This document shows, piece after piece, positions 1 through 8,399 of a stretch of 11,927 bases of DNA (its first letter is position 1; every line of letters begins with the position of its first letter). The notes below the pieces were generated by a model. The model did no database searches. It was given only the letters and a program-made list of their open reading frames with translations, and had not been told where the DNA came from. This stretch comes from Bacteroidaceae bacterium. GTDB taxonomy: Bacteria > Bacteroidota > Bacteroidia > Bacteroidales > Barnesiellaceae_A. The stretch lies in NCBI GenBank assembly GCA_017561285.1, contig JAFZDG010000028.1, positions 1 to 11,927 on the forward strand, read 5' to 3'. The position numbers and the translations under genes are program-made.

Positions 1-846
1 ACCGGATGGCGTTGGATGTTCTGGGCTATGATGGTTCCTTCGGTACTCTTTTTCGTAATGGGATTCTGTTTGCCCGAAAGCCCTCGTTGGCTTGCCTCTA
101 CCGGTCGTAACGATCGCGCACTCGAGGTGTTTACAAAAATAGGTGGAGCAGAGGTTGCACGTGCCGAATTGGCGGCTATCGAAACATCCTTGAAAAACGA
201 CAAGCAACAAGGAGGTTTCCGTCAATTGTTCCATCCCTCTATGCGCTTGGTGTTGCTCATTGGTGTTGTGATGGCGGTTTTGCAACAATGGTGTGGTATC
301 AATGTTATTTTCAATTATGCACAAGAGATTTTCGAGGCAGCCGGCTATGGCGTGTCGGATGTCTTGATGAATATTGTTGTAACAGGTGTTACCAATGTTA
401 TCTTCACCATCATTGCTATGTTTGTCGTTGACCGTTGGGGCCGCAAGAAACTGGCCCTTTTGGGAGCCTTTGGCTTGGCTATCATCTACGCCTTTATGGG
501 CTTGTTCTACTACTTGCAATACACCGGCATTATTATGTTGGTAGTTGTAGTATGTGCTATTGCTTGCTATGCTATGACGTTGGCCACAGTTATGTGGGTT
601 ATCGTGTCGGAGATATTCCCCAATAGGGTACGTGGTATAGCTATGTCGGTATGCACATTTGCCTTGTGGGCAGCTTGCTTCTTGCTCACTTATACTTTCC
701 CCATTCTCAACTCGGGATTGGGAGCTGCCTATACCTTCTGGTTGTATGGTGTTATCTGCCTGGTAGGAGGTATATTTATTGTGTCTTTGTTACCCGAAAC
801 CAAAGGCAAGAGTTTGGAAGAAATAGAAAAAGAGTTGGTAAAATAA
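1..846 (+). CDS. Sugar porter family MFS transporter (sugar/H+ symporter, XylE-like), C-terminal part
   Basis: Inner-membrane symporter that would import a monosaccharide with a proton. The reading frame is open from base 1, so the N-terminal half lies outside the window and 281 residues remain. Visible sugar-porter signatures, numbered from base 1, are PESPRWL near residues 25-31 (end of the sixth membrane segment), QQWCGIN at 95-101 (seventh segment; this Gln pair contacts sugar in XylE), DRWGRKK at 144-150 (the loop motif repeated in the C-terminal half), SEIFPNRVRG at 203-212, and the C-terminal PETKGKSLEEIE. The gene is followed after 9 nt by the DUF5107 gene, so the two are probably co-transcribed. 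Family assignment is firm. The substrate is not readable from sequence; the GH97 enzyme two genes downstream makes galactose or another hexose a reasonable guess. Confidence 0.93.
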   Translation, partial: TGWRWMFWAMMVPSVLFFVMGFCLPESPRWLASTGRNDRALEVFTKIGGAEVARAELAAIETSLKNDKQQGGFRQLFHPSMRLVLLIGVVMAVLQQWCGINVIFNYAQEIFEAAGYGVSDVLMNIVVTGVTNVIFTIIAMFVVDRWGRKKLALLGAFGLAIIYAFMGLFYYLQYTGIIMLVVVVCAIACYAMTLATVMWVIVSEIFPNRVRGIAMSVCTFALWAACFLLTYTFPILNSGLGAAYTFWLYGVICLVGGIFIVSLLPETKGKSLEEIEKELVK

Positions 847-855
847 ACGTTAGAT

Positions 856-3800
856 ATGGAGAAAATAACCGAATATCTTATTAGCAGTACCGTTAATACT
901 CCGGGTGAAGTGCGTGCATGGCAAGAAGTTGTTATGTTGCCTACCTACGAGATTGGTGCTGAAGAGAAAAATCCTATCTTTCTCGAAAAACGAGTGTATC
1001 AAGGAAGTAGTGGTGTGGTATATCCCTATCCTGTAGTAGAGAAAATTTCGGATGTGAAGACCGAGAAAGCTTATAAAGCATTTTTCTTGGAAAATGAGTA
1101 TATCAAAGTGATGATCTTGCCCGAGTTGGGTGGCCGCGTACATATGGCATACGATAAAATAAAGCAACGTCACTTTGTATATTACAATCAGGTCGTAAAA
1201 CCCGCTTTGGTGGGCCTTACCGGACCTTGGATTTCGGGCGGTATAGAGTTTAACTGGCCACAACACCACCGTCCTTCGACATTCCTCCCTACCGATTATG
1301 CCATAGAACACAATGCCGATGGCAGTGTGACAGTGTGGTGTAGTGAGGTGGAGCGTATGTTCCGCACCAAAGGTATGCAAGGATTTACTCTCTATCCCGA
1401 TAAAGCCTATATTGAGATAAAAGTAAAAATATATAATCGCACAGCTTTCCCGCAAACCTTCTTGTGGTGGGCCAACCCGGCAGTTGTCGTTAATGACCAC
1501 TATTACTCGGTGTTCCCACCCGATGTAAATGCCGTATTTGATCATGGTAAGCGTGACGTTTCGTCATTCCCCATTGCTACTGGTGTATATTACAAACAAG
1601 ATTACTCGGCCGGTGTAGATATTTCTAAGTACAAGAATATTCCTGTACCTACATCGTATATGGCCATCAAGTCGCGTTATGACTTTGTGGGTGGATATGA
1701 AGCCGATGTAAAGGGCGGTTTGTTGCACGTTGCCAATCACCATGTTTCGCCCGGTAAGAAACAATGGACATGGGGTTGTGGCGACTTTGGTATTGCATGG
1801 GATCGTAACCTTACCGATGAGGATGGACCATATATCGAGTTGATGACCGGTGTATTTACCGATAACCAACCCGACTTCTCTTGGTTGCAACCCTATGAGG
1901 AGAAGTCGTGGGTACAATACTTTATGCCTTATAGCGAGGTGGGATATGTAAAAAATGCCACCAAAGATGCTATTCTCAATGTAGAGGTCGATGAGCAAGG
2001 TGAAGGCAAAATTATTCTTTATACCACAGGTGTAGAGCGTGGATTGCATGTAGTAGTAAAAGATGCCGATGGTGTTGTATATATAGATAAGTGCATCGAT
2101 TGCTCTCCTCGTACACCCTATATCGACAGTTTCAAGGCTGCAGGCGTTTTGCCCGAGAATATTATTGCCGAGGTGAAGTCGGCCGGTGGTAGGTCAATGG
2201 TATCATATCGTGCCGAAAAGCCCGAGATAAAACCGATACCCGATCCCGCTAAAGCGGCTAAAGATCCTCAAGATATAGCCTCTATCGAGCAACTCTATCT
2301 TACCGGTTTGCATCTCGAACAATATCGTCACGCTACCTACAATCCGATGGATTATTATAATGAGGCATTGCGCCGAGAGCCGGGCGATGTGCGTTGTAAC
2401 AATGCGATGGGATTGCTGTTGATGCGCAAGGGCTGTTTTGCTCAGGCCGAACCCTATTTCCGCAGGGCTATCGACACACTCATCGAGCGCAATCCCAACC
2501 CTTATGATGGTGAGCCATACTATAACTTGGGTTGGAGTTGCAAGATGCAACAGAAATATGACGAGGCGTACGAAGCATTCTTCAAGGCAACTTGGAACGC
2601 CGCTTGGCAAGATGCTGCATATTACAATATAGCCTTGATAGATACCATGCGAGGCGACTATGCCGAGGCTCTGAATAATGTAGAGTGTGCATTGGTTCGC
2701 AACTGGCACAACCACAAAGCGCGTCAACTCAAAGCCACCATCTTACGCTATATGAATCGTAAGAATGAAGCACTCAACTGGATTGACGAATCGTTGCAGA
2801 TAGACCGTTTCAATATGGGATGCCGTTATGAGCGTTATTTGCTCACTCGCGAGGAGAATACCCTCAATGAGTTGCGCGATATGATGCGTGGTTGGTCACA
2901 TGGTTGCATTGAGTATGCTCTCGACTTTGCAGCATCGGGTAGCTACGATGAGGCTATCGATTTGCTCGAAGACTATATGCAACATACCTGTGATGTATAT
3001 CCTGTAGCAGCCTATGCGGTGGGTTATTTCTATTCGTGCAAAGGCAATGAAGACAAAGCTCTCGAATACTATAAACGTGGAGAGCAATGCGATCACAGCT
3101 ACTGTTTCCCCAACCGTATTGAGGAGGTAAACATCTTGCAGGATGCTATAAAAGTCAATGCTCAAGGTTGCTCAAAGGCTGCCTATGCATTGGGTAACTT
3201 CTGGTATGCAGCCCGCCGCTACGATGAGGCTGTGGAGGCCTGGGAGTTGTCATCGCAACTCAATGATACGTTCCCCACTGTGTGGCGTAACTTGGCTTTG
3301 GCCTATTACAACAAGCGCAACGAGAAGGAACAGGCTCGTATAATGCTTGAGAAGGCCTATGCACTGGATAACACCGATTCACGCATCCTTATGGAACTTG
3401 ACCAATTGTACAAGAAATTGGGCTATCCCTATCAAGCTCGTCTTGACTTGTTGGAGCAACATCTTGAGCAAGTGGAAGAGCGTGACGACTTGTCGATTGA
3501 GCGCATAACCCTCTACAACCAATTGGGACGTTATGACGAAGCGCGCCGTATGATTGCCGAGCGTAAATTCCATCCCTGGGAGGGTGGTGAAGGTAAGATT
3601 ACAGGACAATATGTATTGTGCCGTATAGAACTTGCCAAGCAAGCCATTGCCGATGGACGTTACCAAGAGGCATTAACGTTGTTGGCCGAGACAGAGCAAT
3701 ATCCTCACAATTTGGGAGAAGGTAAGTTGCAAAATGCCGAGGAGAACGATGTGTGGTATTATAAGGGCCTTGCCCATAAAGGGTTGGGTAATATCGAAGA

Positions 3801-4194
3801 GGCCAACCGTTGCTTTACAATTGCTACCATTGGTAGCGATGAGCCTCAACAAGCCTTCTTCTATAACGACCAGCAGCCCGATAAGATTTACTTCCAGGGA
3901 TTGGCTTGGCGTGAATTGGGTGAGGAGAACAAAGCTCGAAGTCGTTTCAATAAGCTCATCAAGCATGGCGAGAAACACCTCTTCGACCATTGTCGCATAG
4001 ACTACTTTGCTGTTTCGTTGCCCGATTTGGCCATTTGGGACGATGATCTCAACAAGCGCAATCGCATTCACTGTTGCTATGTAATGGGATTGGGTTATAG
4101 CGGATTGGGTGATGTAGAGAAAGCGCATCAATTCCTTTCGGAAGTGTTGTCGCTCGACATCAATCATCAAGGTGCTCAAGTAAATATGAAATAA
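856..4194 (+). CDS. DUF5107 domain protein with C-terminal tetratricopeptide repeats
   Basis: A 1112-residue protein without signal peptide or membrane segment, so probably cytoplasmic. Residues about 40-360 match the DUF5107 type, with features like the aldose-1-epimerase/mutarotase beta-sandwich: ILPELGGRVHMAYD near 87-100, GPWISGGIEFNWPQHHRP near 123-140, HHVSPGKKQWTWG near 295-307, and PYIELMTGVF near 325-334 with a possible acidic active-site residue, E328. From about residue 495 to the end the chain is helical TPR units, visible as repeated W/Y-x3-A/G-x-A-Y patterns such as YYNEALRREPGD, YNLGWSCKMQQKYDEAYEAF and AYALGNFWYAARRYDEAVEAW. It sits between the symporter (9 nt) and GH97 (9 nt), which points to carbohydrate metabolism. 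Family recognition is good. Action on a sugar or oligosaccharide is inference from fold resemblance and neighbours; the TPR part may bind a partner or form oligomers. Confidence 0.85.
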   Translation: MEKITEYLISSTVNTPGEVRAWQEVVMLPTYEIGAEEKNPIFLEKRVYQGSSGVVYPYPVVEKISDVKTEKAYKAFFLENEYIKVMILPELGGRVHMAYDKIKQRHFVYYNQVVKPALVGLTGPWISGGIEFNWPQHHRPSTFLPTDYAIEHNADGSVTVWCSEVERMFRTKGMQGFTLYPDKAYIEIKVKIYNRTAFPQTFLWWANPAVVVNDHYYSVFPPDVNAVFDHGKRDVSSFPIATGVYYKQDYSAGVDISKYKNIPVPTSYMAIKSRYDFVGGYEADVKGGLLHVANHHVSPGKKQWTWGCGDFGIAWDRNLTDEDGPYIELMTGVFTDNQPDFSWLQPYEEKSWVQYFMPYSEVGYVKNATKDAILNVEVDEQGEGKIILYTTGVERGLHVVVKDADGVVYIDKCIDCSPRTPYIDSFKAAGVLPENIIAEVKSAGGRSMVSYRAEKPEIKPIPDPAKAAKDPQDIASIEQLYLTGLHLEQYRHATYNPMDYYNEALRREPGDVRCNNAMGLLLMRKGCFAQAEPYFRRAIDTLIERNPNPYDGEPYYNLGWSCKMQQKYDEAYEAFFKATWNAAWQDAAYYNIALIDTMRGDYAEALNNVECALVRNWHNHKARQLKATILRYMNRKNEALNWIDESLQIDRFNMGCRYERYLLTREENTLNELRDMMRGWSHGCIEYALDFAASGSYDEAIDLLEDYMQHTCDVYPVAAYAVGYFYSCKGNEDKALEYYKRGEQCDHSYCFPNRIEEVNILQDAIKVNAQGCSKAAYALGNFWYAARRYDEAVEAWELSSQLNDTFPTVWRNLALAYYNKRNEKEQARIMLEKAYALDNTDSRILMELDQLYKKLGYPYQARLDLLEQHLEQVEERDDLSIERITLYNQLGRYDEARRMIAERKFHPWEGGEGKITGQYVLCRIELAKQAIADGRYQEALTLLAETEQYPHNLGEGKLQNAEENDVWYYKGLAHKGLGNIEEANRCFTIATIGSDEPQQAFFYNDQQPDKIYFQGLAWRELGEENKARSRFNKLIKHGEKHLFDHCRIDYFAVSLPDLAIWDDDLNKRNRIHCCYVMGLGYSGLGDVEKAHQFLSEVLSLDINHQGAQVNMK

Positions 4195-4203
4195 TATATT
4201 GAA

Positions 4204-6180
4204 ATGAATAGGTTTATTAAGGTAATAATGTGTGTAGTAGCAATGATGGTTGGCTTTACGGCCAACTGTCATTCTGCTCGTTTTACACTTACATCGCCCG
4301 ATGGACGTATGCAAATGGGTATCTCTACCGAGCCTCGTTTGTATTACACCGTAGCGATGGATGGTAATGAGGTGGTAGCTGCATCGCCTATAGGTATGAT
4401 GATGTATGATGGTCGTATGTGGAACGGAACATCGGCTATTGTAGATGTTGCAGAGTCATCGCACGATGGTGTGGTATATCCTCTTATGGGTAAGAACAAA
4501 GTTGTACGAGATTGTTACAATGAGTTGATATTGACCTTTAGTGACCGTTATGCCGTACATTTTCGTATGTACAATGAGGGTGCGGCATATCGTTTTGTAG
4601 GCTTGGGTGCTGCTACCGATTCGCTCATTATTGCACACGAAGTTGCAACTTTCAATGTAGCCGACAATCCTGCAGTGGTATTGCCCGATACGACTACTTA
4701 TACATCGTGGGAGGTAACACATAGTGTATATGACCAACTCTCAGATATGCGTGATGGAGAGTGGGGACTCACTCCTATGCTCTTTGATAACCGCAAGCAC
4801 GATTATAAAGTGGTCGTTGCAGAGTCCGATTTGCACAACTATCCCGGTATGTATCTCAAGAAGACTCAAGGTGTGATGTGTGGCCATTGGGCACAATACC
4901 CTCGCCGCATAGAGATGGGTAGTTGGGGCAACTTTATTACTGTTGTAAAGGAGCGAGAGAATTATTTGGCGCGCGTATCGGCTCAGCACGCTTTCCCCTG
5001 GCGTATTGTGATGGTGAGTGACGATGACCGCCGCTTACTTACCAACGAGATGGTATATTTGCTTGCCAAGCCGCAACAGATAACCGACACCGATTGGATT
5101 CGTCCGGGCAAGGCTGCTTGGGAATGGTGGCATTGTGCAATTCTCGAGAATGCACCCTTTGAGTCTCGCCGTCTTACAACCGAGTTGTATAAGTATTACA
5201 TTGATTTTGCTGCCGAAAATGGCATAGAATATCTATTGGTAGATGCCGGATGGAGTAATGTTTTCGATCATTTGGATTTTAATAAAAATATCGACATCAA
5301 AGAGGTGATACGATATGGCAAAGAGAAACAAGTGGGCGTGTGGTTGTGGACTGTTGCTGCAACACTCTTCCACAACAAACATATCTATCTCGACTCTATC
5401 AGTGCATGGGGTGCAGCCGGTGTGAAAATAGACTTTTTCGATCGTGACGATGCGGCTATTATACCGGAGTATGAAGAGTTGGCCAAAGCCTGTGCCGAGC
5501 GACATTTGATGGTAGATTTTCATGGATGCAGTAAGCCTACAGGTCTGCATCGTGCCTATCCCAATATCATGACCTATGAGGCTATGCGTGGTGCCGAATG
5601 TGCTAAGTGGGATACATCGAGTGATCCGGTATATCGTTTACAGTGTGCATTTACCCGTATGTTGTGTGGTGGTACAGACTATACACCCGGATCTATGCGC
5701 AATGCTACTCGTGAGGTGTTCCGTCCCATCGAACACAATCTGCCCATGACTCTGGGTACACGTTGCCACGATATGGCGTTGTACCTTATCATAGACTCAC
5801 CATTTTCGATGTTGGCCGATTCGCCCGATGAATATCGCAAATATCCCGACATATTGCGCTACCTATCGCAAGTACCCACTGTGTGGGACGAAACAATACC
5901 CCTATTGGCTCGATATGGCCAATATGTAGTGATGGCTCGCAAAGCCGGCGATGTATGGTATGTGGGTGGTATCAACGATTGGACCGGCCGAACAGTCGAT
6001 ATAGACTTTTCATTTCTGCCCGATGATGCAGTGTATGAGGTAGAAATATTCCGCGATGTGCACGAGAGCAATGTCGATGCCAATCGTTATTGTAGAGAGA
6101 TAAAACGCATAAAATCGAAAGACATCATCCGCATAGATATGGCACAAGGAGGTGGCTTTGTAATGAAAATTACGAAATAG
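4204..6180 (+). CDS. Glycoside hydrolase family 97, retaining type (alpha-galactosidase-like), exported
   Basis: Cuts alpha-linked sugar residues, probably in the periplasm. The 658-residue chain starts with a hydrophobic signal peptide (residues 1 to about 24). An N-terminal beta-sandwich follows to about 290, then the catalytic (beta/alpha)8 barrel from about 300 to 570 (WEWWHCAILENAPFES, EYLLVDAGWS, GVKIDFFDRDD, MVDFHGCSKPTGLHR, YEAMRGAE), and a C-terminal beta domain. D410 in GVKIDFF and E465 in MRGAE lie 55 residues apart, the same spacing as the nucleophile D415 and acid/base E470 that I recall for the retaining Bacteroides alpha-galactosidase BtGH97b. The inverting SusB enzymes lack this Asp. 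E207 and E459 are candidate calcium ligands. It is the last gene of the operon and ends before the hairpin at 6222. Family is near certain; retaining mechanism is likely; alpha-galactoside specificity is inferred. Confidence 0.92.
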   Translation: MNRFIKVIMCVVAMMVGFTANCHSARFTLTSPDGRMQMGISTEPRLYYTVAMDGNEVVAASPIGMMMYDGRMWNGTSAIVDVAESSHDGVVYPLMGKNKVVRDCYNELILTFSDRYAVHFRMYNEGAAYRFVGLGAATDSLIIAHEVATFNVADNPAVVLPDTTTYTSWEVTHSVYDQLSDMRDGEWGLTPMLFDNRKHDYKVVVAESDLHNYPGMYLKKTQGVMCGHWAQYPRRIEMGSWGNFITVVKERENYLARVSAQHAFPWRIVMVSDDDRRLLTNEMVYLLAKPQQITDTDWIRPGKAAWEWWHCAILENAPFESRRLTTELYKYYIDFAAENGIEYLLVDAGWSNVFDHLDFNKNIDIKEVIRYGKEKQVGVWLWTVAATLFHNKHIYLDSISAWGAAGVKIDFFDRDDAAIIPEYEELAKACAERHLMVDFHGCSKPTGLHRAYPNIMTYEAMRGAECAKWDTSSDPVYRLQCAFTRMLCGGTDYTPGSMRNATREVFRPIEHNLPMTLGTRCHDMALYLIIDSPFSMLADSPDEYRKYPDILRYLSQVPTVWDETIPLLARYGQYVVMARKAGDVWYVGGINDWTGRTVDIDFSFLPDDAVYEVEIFRDVHESNVDANRYCREIKRIKSKDIIRIDMAQGGGFVMKITK

Positions 6181-6221
6181 GTTTTTAATAGAACGTTTAT
6201 ACGATATATGTTTTTGAATAG

Positions 6222-6256
6222 AAAGGTCGTCTTGCTGTGATTGTAAGACGACCTTT
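6222..6256. terminator. Bidirectional intrinsic terminator between convergent operons
   Basis: A perfect 12-bp inverted repeat (6222-6233 with 6245-6256) with an 11-nt loop. The stem starts with an A run and ends with a T run, so it can stop transcription from either side: the GH97 operon on the + strand and the thioredoxin-like gene on the minus strand, whose stop lies 26 nt away. Confidence 0.9.
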
Positions 6257-6282
6257 TATATCAAACAAACGTCAGGTGTATG

Positions 6283-7035
6283 CTACTCTATAACAGTGAT
6301 ATATGTGTGTGCATTGCGTAGTGTGATGATGTGTTTGTCATCGAGCAAATAGGTCGATGGCAATGTGCGTAGGTCGTATAAGTCCGAAACGTCCTCAGAG
6401 TAACCTATCTTCCATCTCTCGGGATAGTGTGTTACCGCCTCTCTCCATTCGGGGGTAGGCATATCGGGGTAAATAACCAATATGGTGGTTGTGCTGTCAA
6501 TGGCTATGCCTTGTAATTCGCCGTTGTCTATGATGTGTTGACGCAATGATGCACACTCTTCGCACTCCGGATCATTGAATATAATGAGTGTTTGGTTGCC
6601 ATTGTGCTCGCTTAGGGAGTGTTCATTGTCGTTTATATCGTAATAGATAAAGTCTGTTGCACTATCACCCTCATTGTTGTGTACAAGCATTTCGTACATA
6701 TATTTGTATCGCAACAGTGATACATCGTTGCTATTACCTTGAAGCAGGCGTTGCAGCAGTGTGCGATAGGCAATGCGTTGGTTGTGTGAGCTATATGGTG
6801 TATATAGTATCTTCTGTGCTTGGGCTGCATATGTGAGCAACTCCGATTGAGGTAGCATATCTACCCATTGTTGCGCTGATGCAGAACACTCTTCTACCGA
6901 CAATTGTGCCTGATATTCAGAAAACTGCTTTATATCATTCGCAATGCTGTCGGCACTGTTTTGTGCTACGGCAAAGTGTATAGAGAATAAGAATATTGCC
7001 GGCAGCAGTATAGAAAGAGTCTGTTTCATGATCAT
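6283..7035 (-). CDS. Exported thioredoxin-fold protein, DUF5106/TlpA-like
   Basis: A 250-residue protein with a signal peptide at residues 1-25 (ends FAVAQ, no lipobox), a helical N-terminal region to about 120, and a thioredoxin-like C-terminal half. The redox motif CEEC is at C158-C161 in LIIFNDPECEECASLRQHI, and the loop that normally carries the cis-proline is TLPSTYLLD (P226). This layout fits the Bacteroidota proteins in which DUF5106 precedes a TlpA-like fold, so a periplasmic disulfide reductase or thiol-exchange role is likely; the partner is unknown. I chose the start at 7035 because it overlaps the stop of the upstream SGNH gene in an ATGA arrangement, which implies translational coupling. 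The ATG at 7029 is an equally good signal-peptide start. The frame stays open 11 codons upstream of 7035, but those codons lie inside the upstream gene. Confidence 0.82.
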   Translation of the reverse strand: MIMKQTLSILLPAIFLFSIHFAVAQNSADSIANDIKQFSEYQAQLSVEECSASAQQWVDMLPQSELLTYAAQAQKILYTPYSSHNQRIAYRTLLQRLLQGNSNDVSLLRYKYMYEMLVHNNEGDSATDFIYYDINDNEHSLSEHNGNQTLIIFNDPECEECASLRQHIIDNGELQGIAIDSTTTILVIYPDMPTPEWREAVTHYPERWKIGYSEDVSDLYDLRTLPSTYLLDDKHIITLRNAHTYITVIE

Positions 7036-7691
7036 TCGTTTATATAGGGTTGTAGTAATTGAGCCCATAGATTATAACCTTGACCATTGAGATGCAGCCC
7101 ATCGGTGGTATAGGCAGCATCCAACAAGTAGGTTTGTGGGCGCACAAAGTGCTTGTATAGTTCTATATAGGTATAGTTGTGACTATCGGCCGCATCGTGC
7201 AATATGCGATTGATTGTAACGACATCTTGTTCCTTACCTTCGAGCGAGGTATAATAGTATGATGAGTCGAACGGTAGCAAACTATGCAGATAGATACGAG
7301 TCGCAGGCGATAGTGTGTGTAGGTAGTCGACAAGAGCAACAATGTTGTTGGCTATATCATCGGCCGCAATGTTGTGCGATACATCATTGATGCCTATCAT
7401 AACAAAAACCTTGCGAGGTAGACCTTGCATCGTTGTAGCCGCTCGGTAGCGTACACCCACAATGGTGTCGCCGTTGATACCTCTGTTTTTTATATGTTCG
7501 TTTCTAATCAATTCGTGCCATTCGCAACCATTTATAAGGCTGTCACCCAGCATTATCACATCGTTATTGTCAATAGGTAGTTGTGCAAAGTGCGACACTC
7601 TGCGCATATAGAAATCGTCGGGCATAAAAGTACCTTGCTCTTCGATGCTGCGGCTATCACTGTTGCCAAGTACGTTTTGTTTCATAGACAT
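7032..7691 (-). CDS. SGNH/GDSL-family hydrolase (esterase/lipase-like)
   Basis: A 219-residue serine hydrolase. All blocks of the SGNH family are visible: VIMLGDSL with the nucleophile S51, NRGINGDT with oxyanion Gly 71, MIGIND with N102, and YTTDGLHLN with D197 and H200 completing the catalytic set. Members remove acyl or acetyl groups from sugars, lipids or peptides; the substrate here cannot be told. No signal peptide is visible, so it may act in the cytoplasm, unlike the exported protein encoded after it (4-nt overlap, same operon). Starts at 7691 and 7685 are both possible. The promoter box at 7703-7734 would give only a few nt of leader before 7691, which favours 7685. Family assignment is firm. 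Confidence 0.9.
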   Translation of the reverse strand: MSMKQNVLGNSDSRSIEEQGTFMPDDFYMRRVSHFAQLPIDNNDVIMLGDSLINGCEWHELIRNEHIKNRGINGDTIVGVRYRAATTMQGLPRKVFVMIGINDVSHNIAADDIANNIVALVDYLHTLSPATRIYLHSLLPFDSSYYYTSLEGKEQDVVTINRILHDAADSHNYTYIELYKHFVRPQTYLLDAAYTTDGLHLNGQGYNLWAQLLQPYINE

Positions 7692-7702
7692 CCTATCTTT
7701 TA

Positions 7703-7734
7703 CAAATGTAGTAAAATCTTTTATAGAAAGTCAA
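7703..7734 (-). promoter_or_regulatory. Bacteroidota-type promoter of the SGNH operon
   Basis: On the minus strand TACATTTG (7710-7703) matches the TAnnTTTG -7 box, with TTG (7734-7732) 21 nt upstream, as in the Bacteroidota sigma consensus. Transcription would begin near 7698, leaving a very short leader. Confidence 0.7.
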
Positions 7735-7804
7735 TAAACTGCCTATGATAAATATAGGAGGATAATAAGTACTTGTGAAAGAGAAAAAAATAGAGGTGTA
7801 AAAC

Positions 7805-7835
7805 TTGTAGATGTCAATAAAATTTTGTTACTTTG
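7805..7835 (+). promoter_or_regulatory. Bacteroidota-type promoter of rplS
   Basis: TTG (7805-7807), a 20-nt spacer and TTACTTTG (7828-7835), a near match to TAnnTTTG. Transcription would start near 7840 and give about 70 nt of leader before rplS. I see only short weak hairpins in that leader, not a recognised ribosomal-protein leader fold. Confidence 0.65.
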
Positions 7836-7911
7836 CGCCGCATTTCGTAATCTCTGGCAGAACAAGCGGTCTGTGAATATTGCGAATAATAACATTTTAA
7901 TAGCTATAAAA

Positions 7912-8262
7912 ATGGATTTTATTAAGATTGTAGAAGAAGCTTTTGCTTCAGAAAAGAAACAACACCCCGAATTCAAGAGCGGTGATACTATCACAGTTTC
8001 TTACCGCATCCAAGAGGGTAACAAAGAGCGTATTCAAGATTTCCGTGGCGATGTAATTCGCATCTCGGGACATGGTGACAAAAAACGTTTCACTGTACGC
8101 AAAATGTCGGGCAACGTAGGTGTAGAGCGTATCTTCCCCCTCGACTCTCCCTTCGTAGAGAAAATCACTGTAAACCGTCGTGGTAAAGTACGTCGTGCTA
8201 AATTGTACTACTTGCGTAAACTCACCGGTAAGAAAGCCCGCATCCGCGAAAAACGTGTCTAA
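7912..8262 (+). CDS. rplS: 50S ribosomal protein L19
   Basis: Structural protein of the large ribosomal subunit, located at the 30S-50S interface. The 116-residue product has the usual L19 length and pattern: a GDTITVSYRIQEGNKERIQ segment, DFRGDVIR, the RKMSGNVGVERIFPL segment (compare the conserved S-x-G-V-G-V-E-R-x-F), FVEKITVNRRGKVRRAKLYYLR, and the basic tail GKKARIREKRV. The frame stays open 29 codons upstream, but that stretch would cross the predicted transcription start and has no L19 similarity, so the ATG at 7912 is chosen. It is a single-gene unit here, with its own promoter (7805-7835) and terminator (8288-8323), and is not next to trmD or rpsP in this window. Confidence 0.97.
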   Translation: MDFIKIVEEAFASEKKQHPEFKSGDTITVSYRIQEGNKERIQDFRGDVIRISGHGDKKRFTVRKMSGNVGVERIFPLDSPFVEKITVNRRGKVRRAKLYYLRKLTGKKARIREKRV

Positions 8263-8287
8263 TACAAGGCACTTCGCTTTGCAAGAT

Positions 8288-8323
8288 AAAAACCGCATTG
8301 TCACAGACTCTGCGGTTTTTTTT
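8288..8323 (+). terminator. rplS intrinsic terminator
   Basis: AAAAACCGCA (8288-8297) pairs with TGCGGTTTTT (8311-8320), with a small GTC/GAC inner pairing in the loop, followed by a run of eight T (8316-8323). It lies 25 nt after the rplS stop codon. Confidence 0.9.
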
Positions 8324-8356
8324 GTATTGTATAATAAATATAGAACAATTTCTGTT

Positions 8357-8395
8357 CGTTGCGCAAAAAGATTGCGCAGCATTGTCGTAGCTTTG
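8357..8395 (+). promoter_or_regulatory. Promoter of the structured RNA, with upstream TTGCGCAAAAAG box
   Basis: TAGCTTTG (8388-8395) is an exact TAnnTTTG -7 box. No TTG lies at the usual 19-21 nt spacing. Instead the 14-nt box CGTTGCGCAAAAAG (8357-8370) sits upstream, and the same box recurs at the same spacing before the tRNA array. The start site would be near 8400. Confidence 0.75.
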
Positions 8396-8399
8396 TGGC

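Noticed and set aside
850..4314. Several long minus-strand frames opposite the DUF5107-TPR gene
   Set aside because: They are antisense shadows: no recognisable motifs, and the + strand frame is continuous with clear family features.
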